64,000 bases of DNA from Forficula auricularia (lineage: Eukaryota; Arthropoda; Insecta; Dermaptera; Forficulidae), in the NCBI GenBank assembly GCA_024734495.1, contig JALMQS010000187.1, positions 4,282,013 to 4,346,012 on the forward strand, written 5' to 3'. The notes under the pieces were generated by a model, which saw nothing but the letters and a program-made list of their open reading frames with translations, had not been told where the DNA came from and searched no databases. Positions 43,630-56,100 of the stretch are shown one piece after another. The number at the start of each line of letters is the position of its first letter. The stretch's first letter is position 1. Made by a program: the position numbers and the translations under genes.

Positions 43630-44030
43630 ATAAAAATAATTTTTAAGAAAAAAATAAAACGACTTCAAAAAAATTAAATGCAACAAATAAAATACACTAA
43701 AAGGTATAAAATAATTATTATCTAATTTAGTTACAACTAAACGACGAAATATTAACATGAAATTACTTTTTTAAGTCGGTGCCAAACAAACTATACCTAT
43801 AAGCGAGCGTACCCGCCAAACGTACTAAGTAAGATCCGTCGAGTGCGATTCATAAAAGGTATATGTTTGGCACCGACTTCAAAAAGTAATTTCATGTTAA
43901 TATTTCATCGTTTAATTGTAACTAAATAAGATAATAATTATTTTATACCTTTTAGTGTATTTTATTTGTTGCATTTAATTTTAACTTTATTTTGAAGTCG
44001 GTTTTATTTTTTTCTTAAAAATTATTTTTA
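43630..44030. repeat. Foldback element with GGCACCGACTTC motif
   Basis: The arms (about 43,630-43,800 and 43,860-44,030) are inverted copies containing ACACTAAAAGGTATAAAATA and AAGTCGGTGCCAAAC. A close relative is at 48,770-49,202, and a half copy near 16,050-16,140. Confidence 0.75.
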
Positions 44031-44279
44031 TCATTCAAGACTCTTCAACCCTTTTTACTTTACCATACTTGTTAGGATCAAGTATTGTAATCGTGCATGA
44101 AAAAAAGCGTTTTTTATTTTGTTTCTTTTTTTCGAAATATCTCAAAAATGGCTCAAACTACATATTTTGATAAAAAAATTAAGCTAATGCAAGGCGCTCT
44201 CTTTGATATATATATATATATATATCCACTTAATATATTAATTAGAAAAATATTTAAAAATTCATTATTTCTTACACAG

Positions 44280-44480
44280 AAATATATAAATTCAGATATT
44301 ATTATTACTTAATATCTGACAAAAATCACCTGCATTCGATTCGCGAATGAATCAAATGTAGGAAACTCATGATTAATTGATAGCAACACCTTACACACGT
44401 GTTAACAGACTGAGCGCGCTGGACTGCGAGATTGAAGTATATAACATCTCAGATTACAAATTCACTAGATGATCTATATC
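44280..44480. repeat. Dispersed repeat shared with 54,240-54,350
   Basis: TTGATTCATTCGCGAATCGA-like palindromic sequence and the adjoining TAATATCTGACAAAAAT block recur at 54,270-54,340. Class unknown. Confidence 0.45.
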
Positions 44481-44551
44481 CGTGTTTGGTAAAAAGCATC
44501 ATGCGGGCTAATCGCGATATGATGCTGGATCACACTTCATTTGATGGATTT

Positions 44552-44640
44552 TTTTTTAATGATATTGATGAGAGAAGGAGATACACCAGAAGGTGCATCC
44601 CCTAAAGGCCTGTTTGGGATGGCCCCACCATCGTGAAAGA
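44552..44640 (-). mobile_element. LINE 3'-end fragment
   Basis: It matches the 3' untranslated end of the element at 38,306-38,398 (GATGAGAGAAGGAG, ACACC, CCCCTAAAGGCCTG, CATCGTGAAA). Only about 90 bases remain, as expected from 5' truncation. Confidence 0.65.
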
Positions 44641-44819
44641 AACAGAATAGAAGGAAAGAAGCCGGGATCACGAGCCAGATCTCAGAAAGTTAGATACAAT
44701 CCAATTTACTAAGTTTTTTAAGGGCTTCGAGCAGTGGTAAATTCTCCGTGCGATAAATTAGGTTAAATTTATCTCCCACTTAATTTTTATTTCCAGACCC
44801 AATACTTACAGAAAAAATG

Positions 44820-44885
44820 TCTGGGTATAGTCGGGAATCGAACCCGAGACCTCCGGGTTGCCAGCCAGACTTTCACTTTAACATT
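44820..44885 (-). repeat. tRNA-derived fragment (3' half)
   Basis: On the minus strand CTGGCAACCCGGAGGTCTC is followed by GGGTTCGATTCCCGACT, a good T arm with an exact B box (GGTTCGATTCC). No matching 5' half or acceptor stem is present, so it is a tRNA-derived SINE remnant, not a tRNA gene. Confidence 0.5.
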
Positions 44886-44920
44886 TAAAACATTTATTTA
44901 AAATATTATACAGTAGATTT

Positions 44921-45029
44921 AAATTTAGGGAACGAAGACAAGATTAATTTTATTACAGACAGGGCCCTGGCTGATCCTTTTGTCTGTAATAAAATTAATC
45001 TTGTCTTCGTTCCCTAAATTTAAATTTGT
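44921..45029. repeat. Near-perfect 46-bp inverted repeat
   Basis: The arms, beginning TTTAAATTTAGGGAACGAAG, flank a short GC-rich loop containing GGGCCC. It is a compact hairpin directly beside the tRNA-derived fragment. Confidence 0.75.
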
Positions 45030-45735
45030 TATTAATTGTCTTTACATGGCCTCGTTGTGGTCGCGCCCCTGGTGAAGAGAAAATTATTTTCGATCTTTGG
45101 GGTCTGCGATCGATTGGGAGGCGCTGGAATATTTAATTATACAGTAGGTTTTTACATTAGTAATATTATTCTAACTATAAGGTTTCAGATTTTATACATA
45201 TGTTTTATAATTAGTTTCTATGAGCAGTCTCCTGCCTAGTACATTAATTATTATTTTTTACTAATATGGCTACCCTTCATATCCCATGCCGACCATATTA
45301 CACCAGGTAGGCGGGTGATCATATCTTTTTCATTTCTCTTGCTCCAGATTTAAGATTTAGCTGACTCCAATAGCCTCAACCAGCAGTAGTCTAGCGATAT
45401 ATATATCTTGTTTAAAAAATGTCGCGGTAAAAATTAACTCTTTGATATATATCCACTTAATATATTAATTAGAAAAATATTTAAAGCAAATCGTTTTGGT
45501 CTACAAGAAATCCTTAGTTTTTATTTTTTTTATTTTATGCTTCCGATACTATATATTCCATTTAGCCAGTTTCTATTTAGTATAATACCTTTATTTTGAG
45601 TTACTAGTGTTAGTGAGGAAGAGGAGTTTTATGCGGTCAATTTTGTTTTTTATTCTGCCGCTAGTAAAGCCTGAACTTGGGCCCTCCGCTCCAACATCTT
45701 CATCAAGACCCGATGCAGTATCGGTAGCTCTAGAC

Positions 45736-46368
45736 CAGTGGTTCCCAACCGTTTGTGGCCCATCTCCTCTTTCTGGAGGTTGACTAACACCTATCGCCTC
45801 CTTTTCATTTTCATACACCTATGCCTAATTTTAATTTGAAGTAAAGTAAATAATAAAGCAGTTTTATTGTTTTAAACAATTTTATTACCGTATATAAAAA
45901 CAACCAAAGCAGTTTGATCCGGTCACTCTTAAATAAAATAGAAAAAAAAATTAAAATGTACATTTTTTACGAATTTTTTTTTGAACAAAGAATTGAAATA
46001 ATTAACTAAGTTCATTGACGTACATTTAAAAAATTGGAGTACATGTTTTCATTTATAAATTGGAATCTGAAAAAATTAAGAAAGACCGCTCTACTTGAAA
46101 ATGATTTTCGGCTTAGAGTCATACTTCAGATCTAGAAACTCCGCAAAGAATTATCAAGCTTATCCACAGCTTCAAACGAGAATGGATCTAGAATCCAATC
46201 CGGAATTTGTAACTTGGTCCAATCTTCAAATCTTGATTCCATGTCAGTTTTTAATTTTTCCCCGTTTGAATACTAATCGCCCCCAATTCGCTTCCCACTT
46301 ATTTATTGCCCCTCTGATAACCCAAATCGCCCACTTGGGGGCGATCGCCCCTAAGTTGGGAACCGCTG
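45736..46368. mobile_element. Non-autonomous hAT element
   Basis: The ends are CAGTGGTTCCCAAC and CAGCGGTTCCCAAC (from the right), the common hAT/Buster-like terminal form. It is flanked by a perfect 8-base duplication, CTCTAGAC, at 45,728-45,735 and 46,369-46,376. The frame at 46,095-46,448 runs through it but shows no BED or RNase-H-like transposase features. It inserted into an open frame of unknown nature (see findings). Confidence 0.85.
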
Positions 46369-46689
46369 CTCTAGACATTCTAGATTTAACATCGAAAAAA
46401 TTATATTTTACGAGAATTATTTATTATTTTGTCAAAATGTCTTGTTAGTACCATAGTTAGTACGTTTCGAAATTTTGTGTACGTTCTAGCTCAAAAATTA
46501 GTGGGAATATCAAAACGAAATTTCACATGTAGTTTTTTGCTTTAAGATTAAGAGCTGATTAGATTTTGGTTGAAATAAAACCTATAATTAATTATAAATA
46601 ATTGTGGTAAGTGAAAGTCGAGCTTTAAGGTGTTAAATTATTATTAGTGATGGGATGTAAAAGTCTGGTAGCATGCCTTAAACACGGAT

Positions 46690-46872
46690 AAAGTTCCGTT
46701 CATATCTACAGACCACGAGCGTGTCAGACACGTGCCGTTTCAGACACCGACAGAGCGCCGTTTATTCACATCTAGCTTACTATTCGTATCACGGTAGATG
46801 TGAATACGTTCATACACATTGTATAGAAGAATATTATTTTGTCTGACACGCTCATTGTCTGTAGATATGAAC
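46690..46872. repeat. Inverted-repeat MITE
   Basis: The arms of about 40 bases (CGTTCATATCTACAGAC ... GAGCGTGTCAGACA and mirror) contain a second, inner inverted pair (TTCACATCTA / TAGATGTGAA). No coding sequence. Confidence 0.6.
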
Positions 46873-46985
46873 GTACCTTAAGTATTTAGTGCCGGTAAAT
46901 TTCTGTTTTTCAGGAAAAATTTAAAATATTCAAATTATATAAATTTTAGTATATTTGGGATCAGGGGGTCCTAGAGAATTGAAAA

Positions 46986-47150
46986 AATATATCTTAATAG
47001 ATGTACCCGGCGTGCCTCCGGCATGCCTGTCCCAGCTAACCCCTCCGGGCGGGGTGCCCTAGCGGCCGGCGTCTCGGGGTTGAAGTATTAGCTGTCCAAA
47101 ATTGATTACCTTTTATGTAAATTGTTTTATATATATATATAATATACCGG
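46986..47150 (-). mobile_element. Possible Helitron 3' terminus
   Basis: The minus strand has a GC-rich hairpin (GGCATGCCGGAGGCACGCC) followed by GGGTACATCTAT. The last four bases are CTAT, not CTRR, so the terminus is degenerate or belongs to another family. No 5' end was found. Confidence 0.3.
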
Positions 47151-47379
47151 GTGAGTTTTTTATCTTGAGACAGTCTTATAACTCAAAAACAGTGCATTAT
47201 ATGGGAAAAAGTTTCAAATAAAAGTTCATTTATATCAGGGGGAATCTAAGCTAAGCTATTGTTTGATGATCTAGATTTCTAGAACAAGCTTTCAAAGGTA
47301 TCTCGAGGTCAACTACTGTTTTTTAAATGGAAATCTATATGTTTCTGTATATATTCTGAATCTACAAAAAAAACTGAAC

Positions 47380-48180
47380 AACTTTTATTAGAACTATACT
47401 ATTTTTTATACTACCTCAAATAATAAAAAATATTAAATGAATTAGATCTCAAAAAGTCTTAATAATTATTTTTAAGAATTATTCAACTTAATTATCAAAT
47501 AATAATAATCAAATAATTAATTATTAAATAAATATTTATTAAATCGAAAAGTTACAACACTGAAAATAAGTGTTTATAATGATATTAAAACTTCGTAATA
47601 CTCAGATTTAAGAGATTATTTTCTACTTAATAGAACTAATTAAAATTCTTGAGTTTAAAAAAGTTTATTTCTCAATCCAGTAGATAGTTATATTGTATTA
47701 CCATAATAAAAATGGAGCATTTTTTATTGAAGACAGAATTAAAATGGTCTTAATTTAAGGTGAATGTGGAAGAAGTGTTATGGGGCTGGTATTGAAATGG
47801 ATGCCGAGCGTTTTCCTGACAGAGATACACTCTTACAAGCTTCATTTCATCGTGTTGTAAATCTGTTTAAAAAAACAGGAAATGTAAAGGCTATGAAGAA
47901 ACTACAACATACCAAAATAACGAAATTGGAACTGGAATTCATCTAGAAGACTTGCAATACCTACACTGTGCAATGTCTCAGAACAGTGTCGTAAAATTAT
48001 TAAATTATTAATTATTATTAAATTATTTACTTAATAATTAATTATTTGATCATTATTATTTGATAATTAAGTTGAATGATTGTTAAAAATAATTATTAGA
48101 ATTTTTTTTTGAGATCTAATTCATTTAATATTTTTTATTTTTTGATGTATAAAAAAATAGTTCTAATAAAAGTTTTTTCC
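47380..48180. repeat. Long AT-rich foldback with a transposon-protein relic in the loop
   Basis: The arms at about 47,385-47,525 and 48,025-48,180 are inverted copies. The loop holds 47,764-47,946, an open piece resembling an insect transposon HTH domain. The upstream sequence near 47,143 (ACCGGGTGAGTTTTTTATC) may be the true left end of a decayed element. Confidence 0.6.
47764..47946 (+). pseudogene. DUF4817-like HTH fragment of a transposon protein
   Basis: It contains DAERFPDRDTLLQASFHRVV and NLFKKTGNVKAMKK, resembling the ERYPDRRxP...F.R...RF..TGSV pattern of the small DNA-binding domain (DUF4817) common in insect transposon proteins. Only about 60 residues; no catalytic part. Confidence 0.5.
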
Positions 48181-48189
48181 TTTTTTGAT

Positions 48190-48620
48190 ATGTATGTTAA
48201 GGCATAACTTCTTTGTTTATGGACCAATTTCAATGATTCTTCTTTTATTGGACCTTAGGGTGGTCCCATATTAATTTGGTCAAGTTCTGATGATATGACC
48301 AATGACGAAATAAAGTAAATCTCCAATTCTTATGAGCAAATAATCGAAATTATAATAAATAAAATCTTTTATAAAAAAATCTTAAAACGTTTATTTAAAA
48401 ACCGCAAACTTTTCGAGAGAATTTCTATATTTATGAATTGAATTTTTTATCAATTTCTGGGAGATAGAGGATGGGAGGTTTACACCAATCGACTTGATTG
48501 GGGAATAATGGAATAGAAATAATTATCGGAAACAAGGACTAAAGATGAATAAGGACACATGGTGGAGAAGTGATCTCCGGAATCGAAGCAAAAAATACAA
48601 TGTATACATTAATTAATGTA
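48190..48620 (+). repeat. Dispersed repeat copy
   Basis: Same family as 15,300-15,860: TTTATGGACCAATTTCAATG, TTAATTTGGTCAAGTTCTGA and GGTGGAGAAGTGATCTCCGG appear in the same order. A run of about 25 A follows at 48,647-48,671. Confidence 0.6.
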
Positions 48621-48641
48621 AAATAATTGGTTTAATAAAAT

Positions 48642-48672
<31 letters not shown>

Positions 48673-48769
48673 TATCAATTTCTGATTCATTAGCCCGACG
48701 CTTTCTCTTTCGAGATGCATACAAATTATTATCTTAAGTCACTATTCTTAACATCACTAAAAAGAGAAA

Positions 48770-49202
48770 AAATAAAAATAATTTTTATAAAAAAATAAAA
48801 CAGACTTCAAAAAAATTAAATGAATCAAATAAAATAAGAATAACTCAAAGATCAAATAAAATACACTAAAAGGTATAAAATAATTATCTAATTTAGTTAT
48901 AACTAAACGACGAAATATTAACATGAAATCACTTTTTGAAGTCGGTGCCAAACAAACTATCTAAGAGTACCCGCCAAACGTACTAAGTCGAGTGCGATTA
49001 ATAAAATGTATATTTTTGGCACCGACTTCAAAAATGATTTCATGTTAATATTTCGTCGTTTAGTTATAACTAAATTAGACAATTGTTTTATACCTTTTAG
49101 TGTATTTTATTTGATTTTTGAGTTATTCTTATTTTATTTGATGCATTTAATTTTTTTGAAGTCGGTTTTATTTATTTTTTTTTATAAAAAATTATTTTTT
49201 TG
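48770..49202. repeat. Foldback element, relative of 43,630-44,030
   Basis: The inverted arms (about 48,770-48,955 and 49,012-49,202) share ACACTAAAAGGTATAAAATA and AAGTCGGTGCCAAAC. Two mirrored frames of about 65 codons exist only because of the palindrome. Confidence 0.75.
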
Positions 49203-49684
49203 ATTTTCAGAATGTAGGGGTAACAGCGGCCTAGGCAAAAATATTTTGGGTTAATGTTTAAAAAAGTTCCCCCGACCGCTGCCCTAGCTCAAAAACTAGT
49301 GTGAATATCAAAAGGAAATTTATCATGTATCTTTGGGCCGATTGAGATTAAGAGAGCTGATTAGATTTTGGTTGAAATCGAACCGGAAATTAAGAGGGGG
49401 GGGGGAACATGAAAAATAAATATCCTCGTACTTACTATAATCTAAGTATAACAAAAAAGAGTTGTTATTTTTTAAGGGGGCCAAAATTGGGGTGTTCAAA
49501 GTGCCCCACTCTTTTTGATTAAGTATTACATTATTTTGTACTTTTTAGAAGCGTGTTTTTTAGTTTTTTTAAAATATAATTTATTTTTTTACTTTTTAGT
49601 CTTAATTATTATTATAGAGAAAAGTTTGCGGAATTTAACAGAACAAAAGTCACATTGATACATAGATAAATACATATATACAGG

Positions 49685-51370
49685 CAGTAGCGTAGCCAGA
49701 AAATTTTCATTTGGGGGGAGGGGGGGTCAATCCACAAATCAAAATATTAAGTGGGAATTTTTTTTTATTAAAACAAATAGTCCAGTTAAATTGTGTTTTT
49801 ACCGAGAAAAGTTTCGGGATAGCTGTAATTTCATCGATCCTTTATCTTTTTGGGTGTGCTCAATATGAATCTGAGGTTTGCTAACAAAATTTCGTGACAG
49901 AACATTGTCAAAAATGCAAAAAAATGTAAAAATCTCATTTTTTGGCGGTATTTTGCTTATAACTCGAAAGCTATCAAATTTTCGTAAATAATCTTCCTAT
50001 TCAAAATGAAAGTGCATAAAATTTCCTACCAATTTTATTTCCTACTAACCAGTCGGGCTCTAGCGTTATTTGAATATTGGCGTATTTTTTCTGTTTCGCA
50101 AATTCCAAAAACTCGCACTTTTTTCGATTTTTTCCCATTTTGAACATGAAGGAGCACATTTTCGACAAAGACCAGTCTATACATTTTTAAGCTAGATTAA
50201 ATTTCATACAATTAAAAACAAAGTTTCACCTTAATTGGATATTGGGAACCCGTGCCGCAATGAGGTTGAAGTTTAGAAAAACTGCAATTTTTCCTTAATA
50301 AAATAAAAACCACTCATCCTAAAAACTTGATTTTTGTCTCATTCTCTATGAAATGCTGTTGACTTGAAAGTTTACTTAGACCACTTGTTGATAAAACTCT
50401 TAGATTTATAGATATCTAGCATTTTCCATGACACTTTTGAGGATTCGGATCATATCATGTCATGGAAAATGCTAGATATCTATAAATCTAAGAGTTTCAT
50501 CAAAAAATGGTCCAAGTAAACGTTCAAGACTTTTATCAAAAAAAGTAGTCCTAGGAAATGTTCAAGTCTATAAAATTTCCTAGAAAATGAAATAAAAATC
50601 AAGTTTCTAAGATGAGAGGTTTTCATTTTATCAAGGAAAAACTGGGATTTTTCCAAAAAATTGCAGTTTTTCAAAACTTCAACCACATTGCGACACGGGC
50701 TTCCATTTTCCAATTAAGAAATTGTGTTTCAATCGTAGCAAATTTAATTTAGTTTAAAATCTATTGAGTGGTCTTTGTCGAAAACGTGCTCCTTCATGGT
50801 CGAAATGGGAAATAATCAAAAAAATGAGAGTTTTTGAGATTTGCGGAAACATAAAAAATACGCCAATTTTCAACTAGTGCTTGACCCCGAACGGTTGGCC
50901 TGAGAAAAAATCTAAATGATGAAATTTGTAAGAAATTTTATGAACTTTCATGTTGAAAAGGAAGGTTATTTACGAAAAGTTAATAGTTTTCTAAGTTATA
51001 ATCAAAAAGCCGCCAAAAAATAAAAACACTTTAAATAATTTCTTTCTAAAAAGTTTGTAAAAAAACAAAAATTTTGAATTTGAATCTTTTCTGAAGAAGT
51101 TATGAGCGATAAACCGAAATGCAATATCTTTTAAACCGGTGAGCAAAAAATTTCAAAATTTACCAGTAAGAGTTTTTTGATGGGTACTAAAAAATGAAGT
51201 AAATCAAAAATTAAAATTTTTCAAACCGTCCCATTTGGCGTGGAATGCCCCAAATGTATCACTTATAAAAACTAATAACATTTTTTTTTATTTGTAAAGA
51301 TATAAAAACTTAAAAAATTCTAATATTTTCGCGGTCCCCCTACATACTTCCCCCCCCCCCCCCCCCTCCC
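49685..51370. repeat. Large (~1.6 kb) foldback element
   Basis: The centre is near 50,440 (inverted ATGGAAAATGCTAGATATCT). The arms extend at least from about 49,890 to 50,432 and 50,455 to 51,020 with about 80-85% identity. The left edge is CAGTAGCGTAGCCAG followed by a G-rich run; the right edge runs into a C-rich run at 51,350-51,375, which could be its mirror. The segment 51,170-51,320 also recurs near 56,395-56,540. Confidence 0.65.
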
Positions 51371-51547
51371 CCTATTAAGAATCGCTGCTCTCGAGCCTTG
51401 GACTTGCCTAGCTCTTACGCAGCTTTCAATCTTCTCTGCCCAAATTGTTGCCTAAATTCAGGCGCACCAACGCCATAAACCAAGTTCAAATTTATACTAC
51501 ATTTTGAGGATTTTAATTAGTACATATATTTATTTATTATTATTTGT

Positions 51548-51845
51548 TTGCGTTTGGACCCTTGGGATCACGCAAAGCTTGATGTTTCTTTCTGGTTGGC
51601 CCTTCCACGCCTCTATCTTTTTCCGGAACGTGTTATCGAGTTCCATGGTCAGGTAATTTTTCCTGGCCGGATGAGTGTGTTGATGTTAAAGGTGCCCAGG
51701 TATGTATGTATTTTTGGTGTTATTCTTCCATTGTTTCTTCCTTGACTTCGTGATGGTCCGGATCCCCCATGATCTGAATGCCCGGTTGCCACTCGGTGGG
51801 TGGATTGGTTACCACCTAGGGTAATCTTGTTTTTGCCTCTCACGA
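51548..51845 (-). pseudogene. LINE endonuclease N-terminal relic
   Basis: On the minus strand it reads THRVATGHSDHGGSGPSRSQ and, further on, TYLGTFNINTLIRPGKI, like the start of an APE-type endonuclease in non-LTR retrotransposons (the LGTFN(I/V)(N/R)TL...GK pattern). It stops right after PGKIT. The rest of the protein is absent. Confidence 0.55.
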
Positions 51846-51849
51846 TTCA

Positions 51850-52560
51850 TGGTTGCTTGTTACGAAATTTTGTCCTGCGCATGCGCGAGGTTTTGTACAA
51901 CCAAAGATTGTCAGTTTCTGGAGCCGATATATTTATTTATATTTTATAATTCATTATTTTTCTTATAAGTGCAAAAAAAATTGAATTAGCTAAAAAGCCT
52001 AAATGAAAAAATAATTCAAATTCATGTTCGGACAAGAGTTACGATATAACTATAATTATTTTTTCACTCGTGATAGTAAAAGATAAAAGAATTGACTATT
52101 ATCTGATAAAATGAAATTAAAAATTATTATTCTTTACGCTGATCAATGGGTGAAGTTCTCCAGCAGGCTAGAATATTGAATTTACTCAAAAATTCACTCA
52201 AAAATAATAATAAAAATAACAAAAAAAAAACGAAAATCTAAGCCCTTGCACCAAATTCTCCAAATCGGTTATACCTTCATAATCAGTTTGAAATCGTTAA
52301 TCGAGAAATAGGATATATCTATTAAAAAGTGGGATATTTTTAATGATATATATCATATGCAAATACTGATTGATAGAAATCGGGATAGTCCCACCAAAAG
52401 TGGGAAGTCTGTTCAGTGCTCACCTTAGGGAAAGCGGGAATCTACCACGTGCTTGAAGCCCGAAAATTCCAACATCATCCCCAAAATTTCTACGTATAAA
52501 GGAAAGTTATAAATATGTGTATTCAAAGTTTAAAAGAATTGCAAGAAAATCGATTTATTA
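51850..52560. other. Intergenic DNA, nothing recognised
   Basis: AT-rich sequence with no paired repeats or convincing frames. Confidence 0.4.
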
Positions 52561-52714
52561 GGGAACTTCCTTAAATAAATAATGAACGATCGAAAGTCAA
52601 TGCAATTATCTTAACTTTTATGCTTTTCTATGCAAGTGAAAGTATTAAAAAAGTTTTTAAGTATTATACAGCAGAGTTTTTATTCACCTTAAATAATTAC
52701 ACCGCTTCATGCAG

Positions 52715-52829
52715 AAGACCTAGAGATGTCTCTGCTCTCGTAGGTTGTATCTATAAACATCTAGAAAACAAATTAGCATCCCTACATTGGCATGACGTGA
52801 CCCTCCCACCCTTCTACAGCGATTACTGA
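52715..52829 (+). other. Possible terminal exon A, gene unknown
   Basis: After a good acceptor (CTTCATGCAG) the frame reads RPRDVSALVGCIYKHLENKL and ends ASLHWHDVTLPPFYSDY at a stop. Composition is protein-like and GC-richer than its surroundings. The DNA just upstream (52,570-52,702) is a repeat found again at 56,705-56,790. I do not recognise the protein. Confidence 0.25.
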
Positions 52830-52903
52830 TTCTATCCCACTTATTTGAGTTTATAATATATGCTAGAAATTAATTCATGCAATCAATTGTATTGGTTTTG
52901 TAG

Positions 52904-53003
52904 CGAATCCCACGGAGCTCGGAGTGGCGATGAAGCTGAAAGCCCTAACGAGATATCAACGAGATTCGACAATCGAAGACCCAAAGAAAACTACCGATTC
53001 TAA
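52904..53003 (+). other. Possible terminal exon B, gene unknown
   Basis: After TTGGTTTTGTAG the frame reads ESHGARSGDEAESPNEIS, then TRFDNRRPKENYRF and a stop. A poly(A)-type AATAAA lies at 53,156-53,161. The hydrophilic, charged composition would suit a cytoplasmic C-terminal tail. No upstream exon of the same gene was found in the window. Confidence 0.3.
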
Positions 53004-53169
53004 AGTGGCTTACTTTATGAAGATATATCTGCCCTCTGAAAGTTCTCCTTTGACCACTTGGTCCATCCAATAATGAAGAAGGCAATGCTGGAAATCCCTC
53101 ATTAGCTAGTTGAATTTAATCCTTAAAAATCTAAATTTGAAAAATAATTTTAAAAAATAAACTGAATTA

Positions 53170-56100
53170 TAAGCGAATATGTTGGAAAATCTATTGGAAT
53201 AAAAAATTTTAATCTATCATTATTAAATGCATCGAAAAGAATATTGAATTTAATATTAATTTTATATCAAATGAAAATGAATTTACAAAAAAAAAAAAAA
53301 AAAAAAATAGTAATAATTTAAAAATATGAAATGCAATCCTAAATTAAAAAGTTAATTTTAATTTTATTAATTTCTAATCTAAAATTTGTCATTTATGGGG
53401 AATGCTGAAAGAAAAAAAACATCCTATTGGAAAAATCCTTAATATTTTAAAAAAGTGATTGGTCCCCAAATATCAAATTAAACGCCGTGCTGTTAAAGAA
53501 AAAGATTTAGTACTCATCTTGGATGCGAAGCTGTGATGTGCAGATTCAAGTTAGGAATAGAATGAAGCCAATAAGAGAAGATAAAGATGAAGAGGACATG
53601 ACGAAAGATCAATGAAACACAAAATTATTGAATATTATCGTATTAATGAAAATGTTTTTTAGTTGATTGGATGAAGTATTGTTTTTTAAAAGAACTTTTT
53701 AAGGCCCGCATCAACTACATATCATGTTCAGGTCTCTTATATATGCCCTCTATATCTACTAGAGAAGACTAGTGTAATTTTACTTATATGTCAGAAGGGC
53801 TGTGTTCACCTCCTCAAGAATCAAACTACAGAGTTCCAAAATTAGCAGCGCTTTGATTCCCTACCTATGAATTGAACTCCTCTGACATGTATCACTCTAA
53901 TTTTATTGCAATCAAAGATTAATACTTCATTTGTGAATTTTATAAATTTAAACACAATAGTCATGCTCTAAAATCTAAATAGAGATGGTCGATTATTTCA
54001 AATTTTTAATTTATTAAAAAAATTGAAGTCCGTTTTCCCAAATTTAAAATAAAAGTTCAAATTGCCGATATTAGTAGATTTTTATAATTTTTCTAATTAA
54101 TATAACAAAGAATAATTGCTATATCAATGAGAATTGTTTTTGACCGCGCTTATTTGAAAAATATATTTATCGCGAGACTACTGCGGATTACGCTATTGAA
54201 GTCTACAGAGTCTTAAGTCTGGACCAAGAGATTTCAAGTTAGAAATATATAAGTTCAAATATTATTTCCACTCAATATTTGACAAAAATTCCCTACATTT
54301 GATTCGCGATTGAATCAAATGTAGAAAACATTCGATTTCGATATTAGTAGACTTCAAATTTATAGTCGACTATTATCGGTATGCATAGTTAGTAGATTGT
54401 ATTTAAAATAATTAAATTGAAAAGATAATTTTAACGAATAAATAGTAATTTGCTTTTCAATCCAAAGATTTTACTAAAACAAGCGATAATACATAAAATA
54501 ACTACGATATCTAGGTACGTATATATGATTAGTGTAAGCATGGAGAAGCCCTAAATTAAAGAATGAAACGTCGCCAAATGAATTAAAACGGGTTTTTATT
54601 AAAAAGTATTCTTCTTCCCGACAACGTACATAAATGAATACAATTTTTTTTCAAATTACAAATACAAAATAAAGATTAATTCAGTTAATTACATGAAAAA
54701 TTTATAGAATAATAAAAAAACTTTTATGTAACTAATTTGTAAATTAAAGCAATTAAACCGCGAAAGTTAAATAATATGATAAATAATTTCTTATGTTAAT
54801 TCTACATTAAGTAAATTATTTTATTATTTTTAGATTTTATTTGAAAAGGAAAAATATTGCTTTAATAAAATAATTAAAACTTTCAGTTTAAAAATCAATT
54901 TGTCTAAAAATTTGTAAATTCTATGTATTGGAATTAGAGTACCTATTTAATTTTTTTTTATAGATATGTAGCTGTAAAAGCTTGTATTTTTGTGATTAAA
55001 TTTATTAAGAGTTGAAATTTTGTTTAAATCCCACATATATAATTATAATTATTTATTGTCGAGAAATAAAGATTTATTTATTTATTATTTATTTACAAAT
55101 ATTACAATCTAACTAGGTCGTTTCGATTGCAGAATAAGCCGATGGAATTTTTTTTCAAATGGAAACGTCGTAGTTATATTGGATATTTGATCATGTTCAA
55201 TAAATAATTATTTATTTTAAATAAAATTTCAACTCTTAACTTTTTTTTTAATTCAAAGTTTTAAATTTGATCATATTGAAAATTGTATTAGAAAATTTGA
55301 TTAGTATAATATACATATGGTAGCTACAAACCTCGTGGGTCGAATTAAGGGACTTCCTCGCAGCTGACTTCGATGGAAGAAACAAATCCAGCACTGAGGT
55401 CGATCCTTTACTAGAAATAAAAGCAACCCAATCAATAAAGGAATAAATACTTGGTACCTATGGTAAGGTGTCCGTTATTTTGACATAGTTTTCGTTTTTC
55501 AATCTTCATAAAAATCTTAAAATTATTTAAAAAATTCTCCCTAAAGATATTTCAGACATTTTAGATAGCATAAAACCATGCCATCACAGGGTTTGAATTT
55601 TTAATGGAAATTAACGTGAGTTTTATACATTTTTCATATGTTAAGTTAAACCTTTATTTATTTATTTATTTTTATAAATATTTTGACTTGAAAATTTGTA
55701 TATTATATATTTTGTGGTTGGTGAATCCGAAAACAACTTTTAAAAGCTTTGTTTTCTGTCAAGATCGACTGCCTAAGTCAATTCAAAAGTTATTTTACGT
55801 ATTATTCAGCATCTCCAAAAATCCTATACTCATTTTCAATTCAAAACATTAGCAAAAAAATATATATCTCAAAATCTCGATGATAATTACTATATTTTTT
55901 TTTCGATTTTTGAAAATTTCAAAAAAAAATTTATTCGCTATATTAACCTTTATTAAAACCACTTTTTAGTATTGAGTTCTCTTTTTTAGTTATTTTGAAT
56001 TGATTTTTATCGTTAACAGGTGTTTAAAATAAATAATTAGTATTTTAGTTTGTTGAAATAAAATCAAAATCAAAAATCTAAAAAAAAAATAGTAATTATC

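Noticed and set aside
44820..44885. tRNA gene on the minus strand
   Set aside because: Only the T-arm half is present; no A box or acceptor stem.
48757..49203. Two mirrored ~65-codon frames as a duplicated gene
   Set aside because: They are the two arms of one foldback; the peptides are identical only because of the palindrome.
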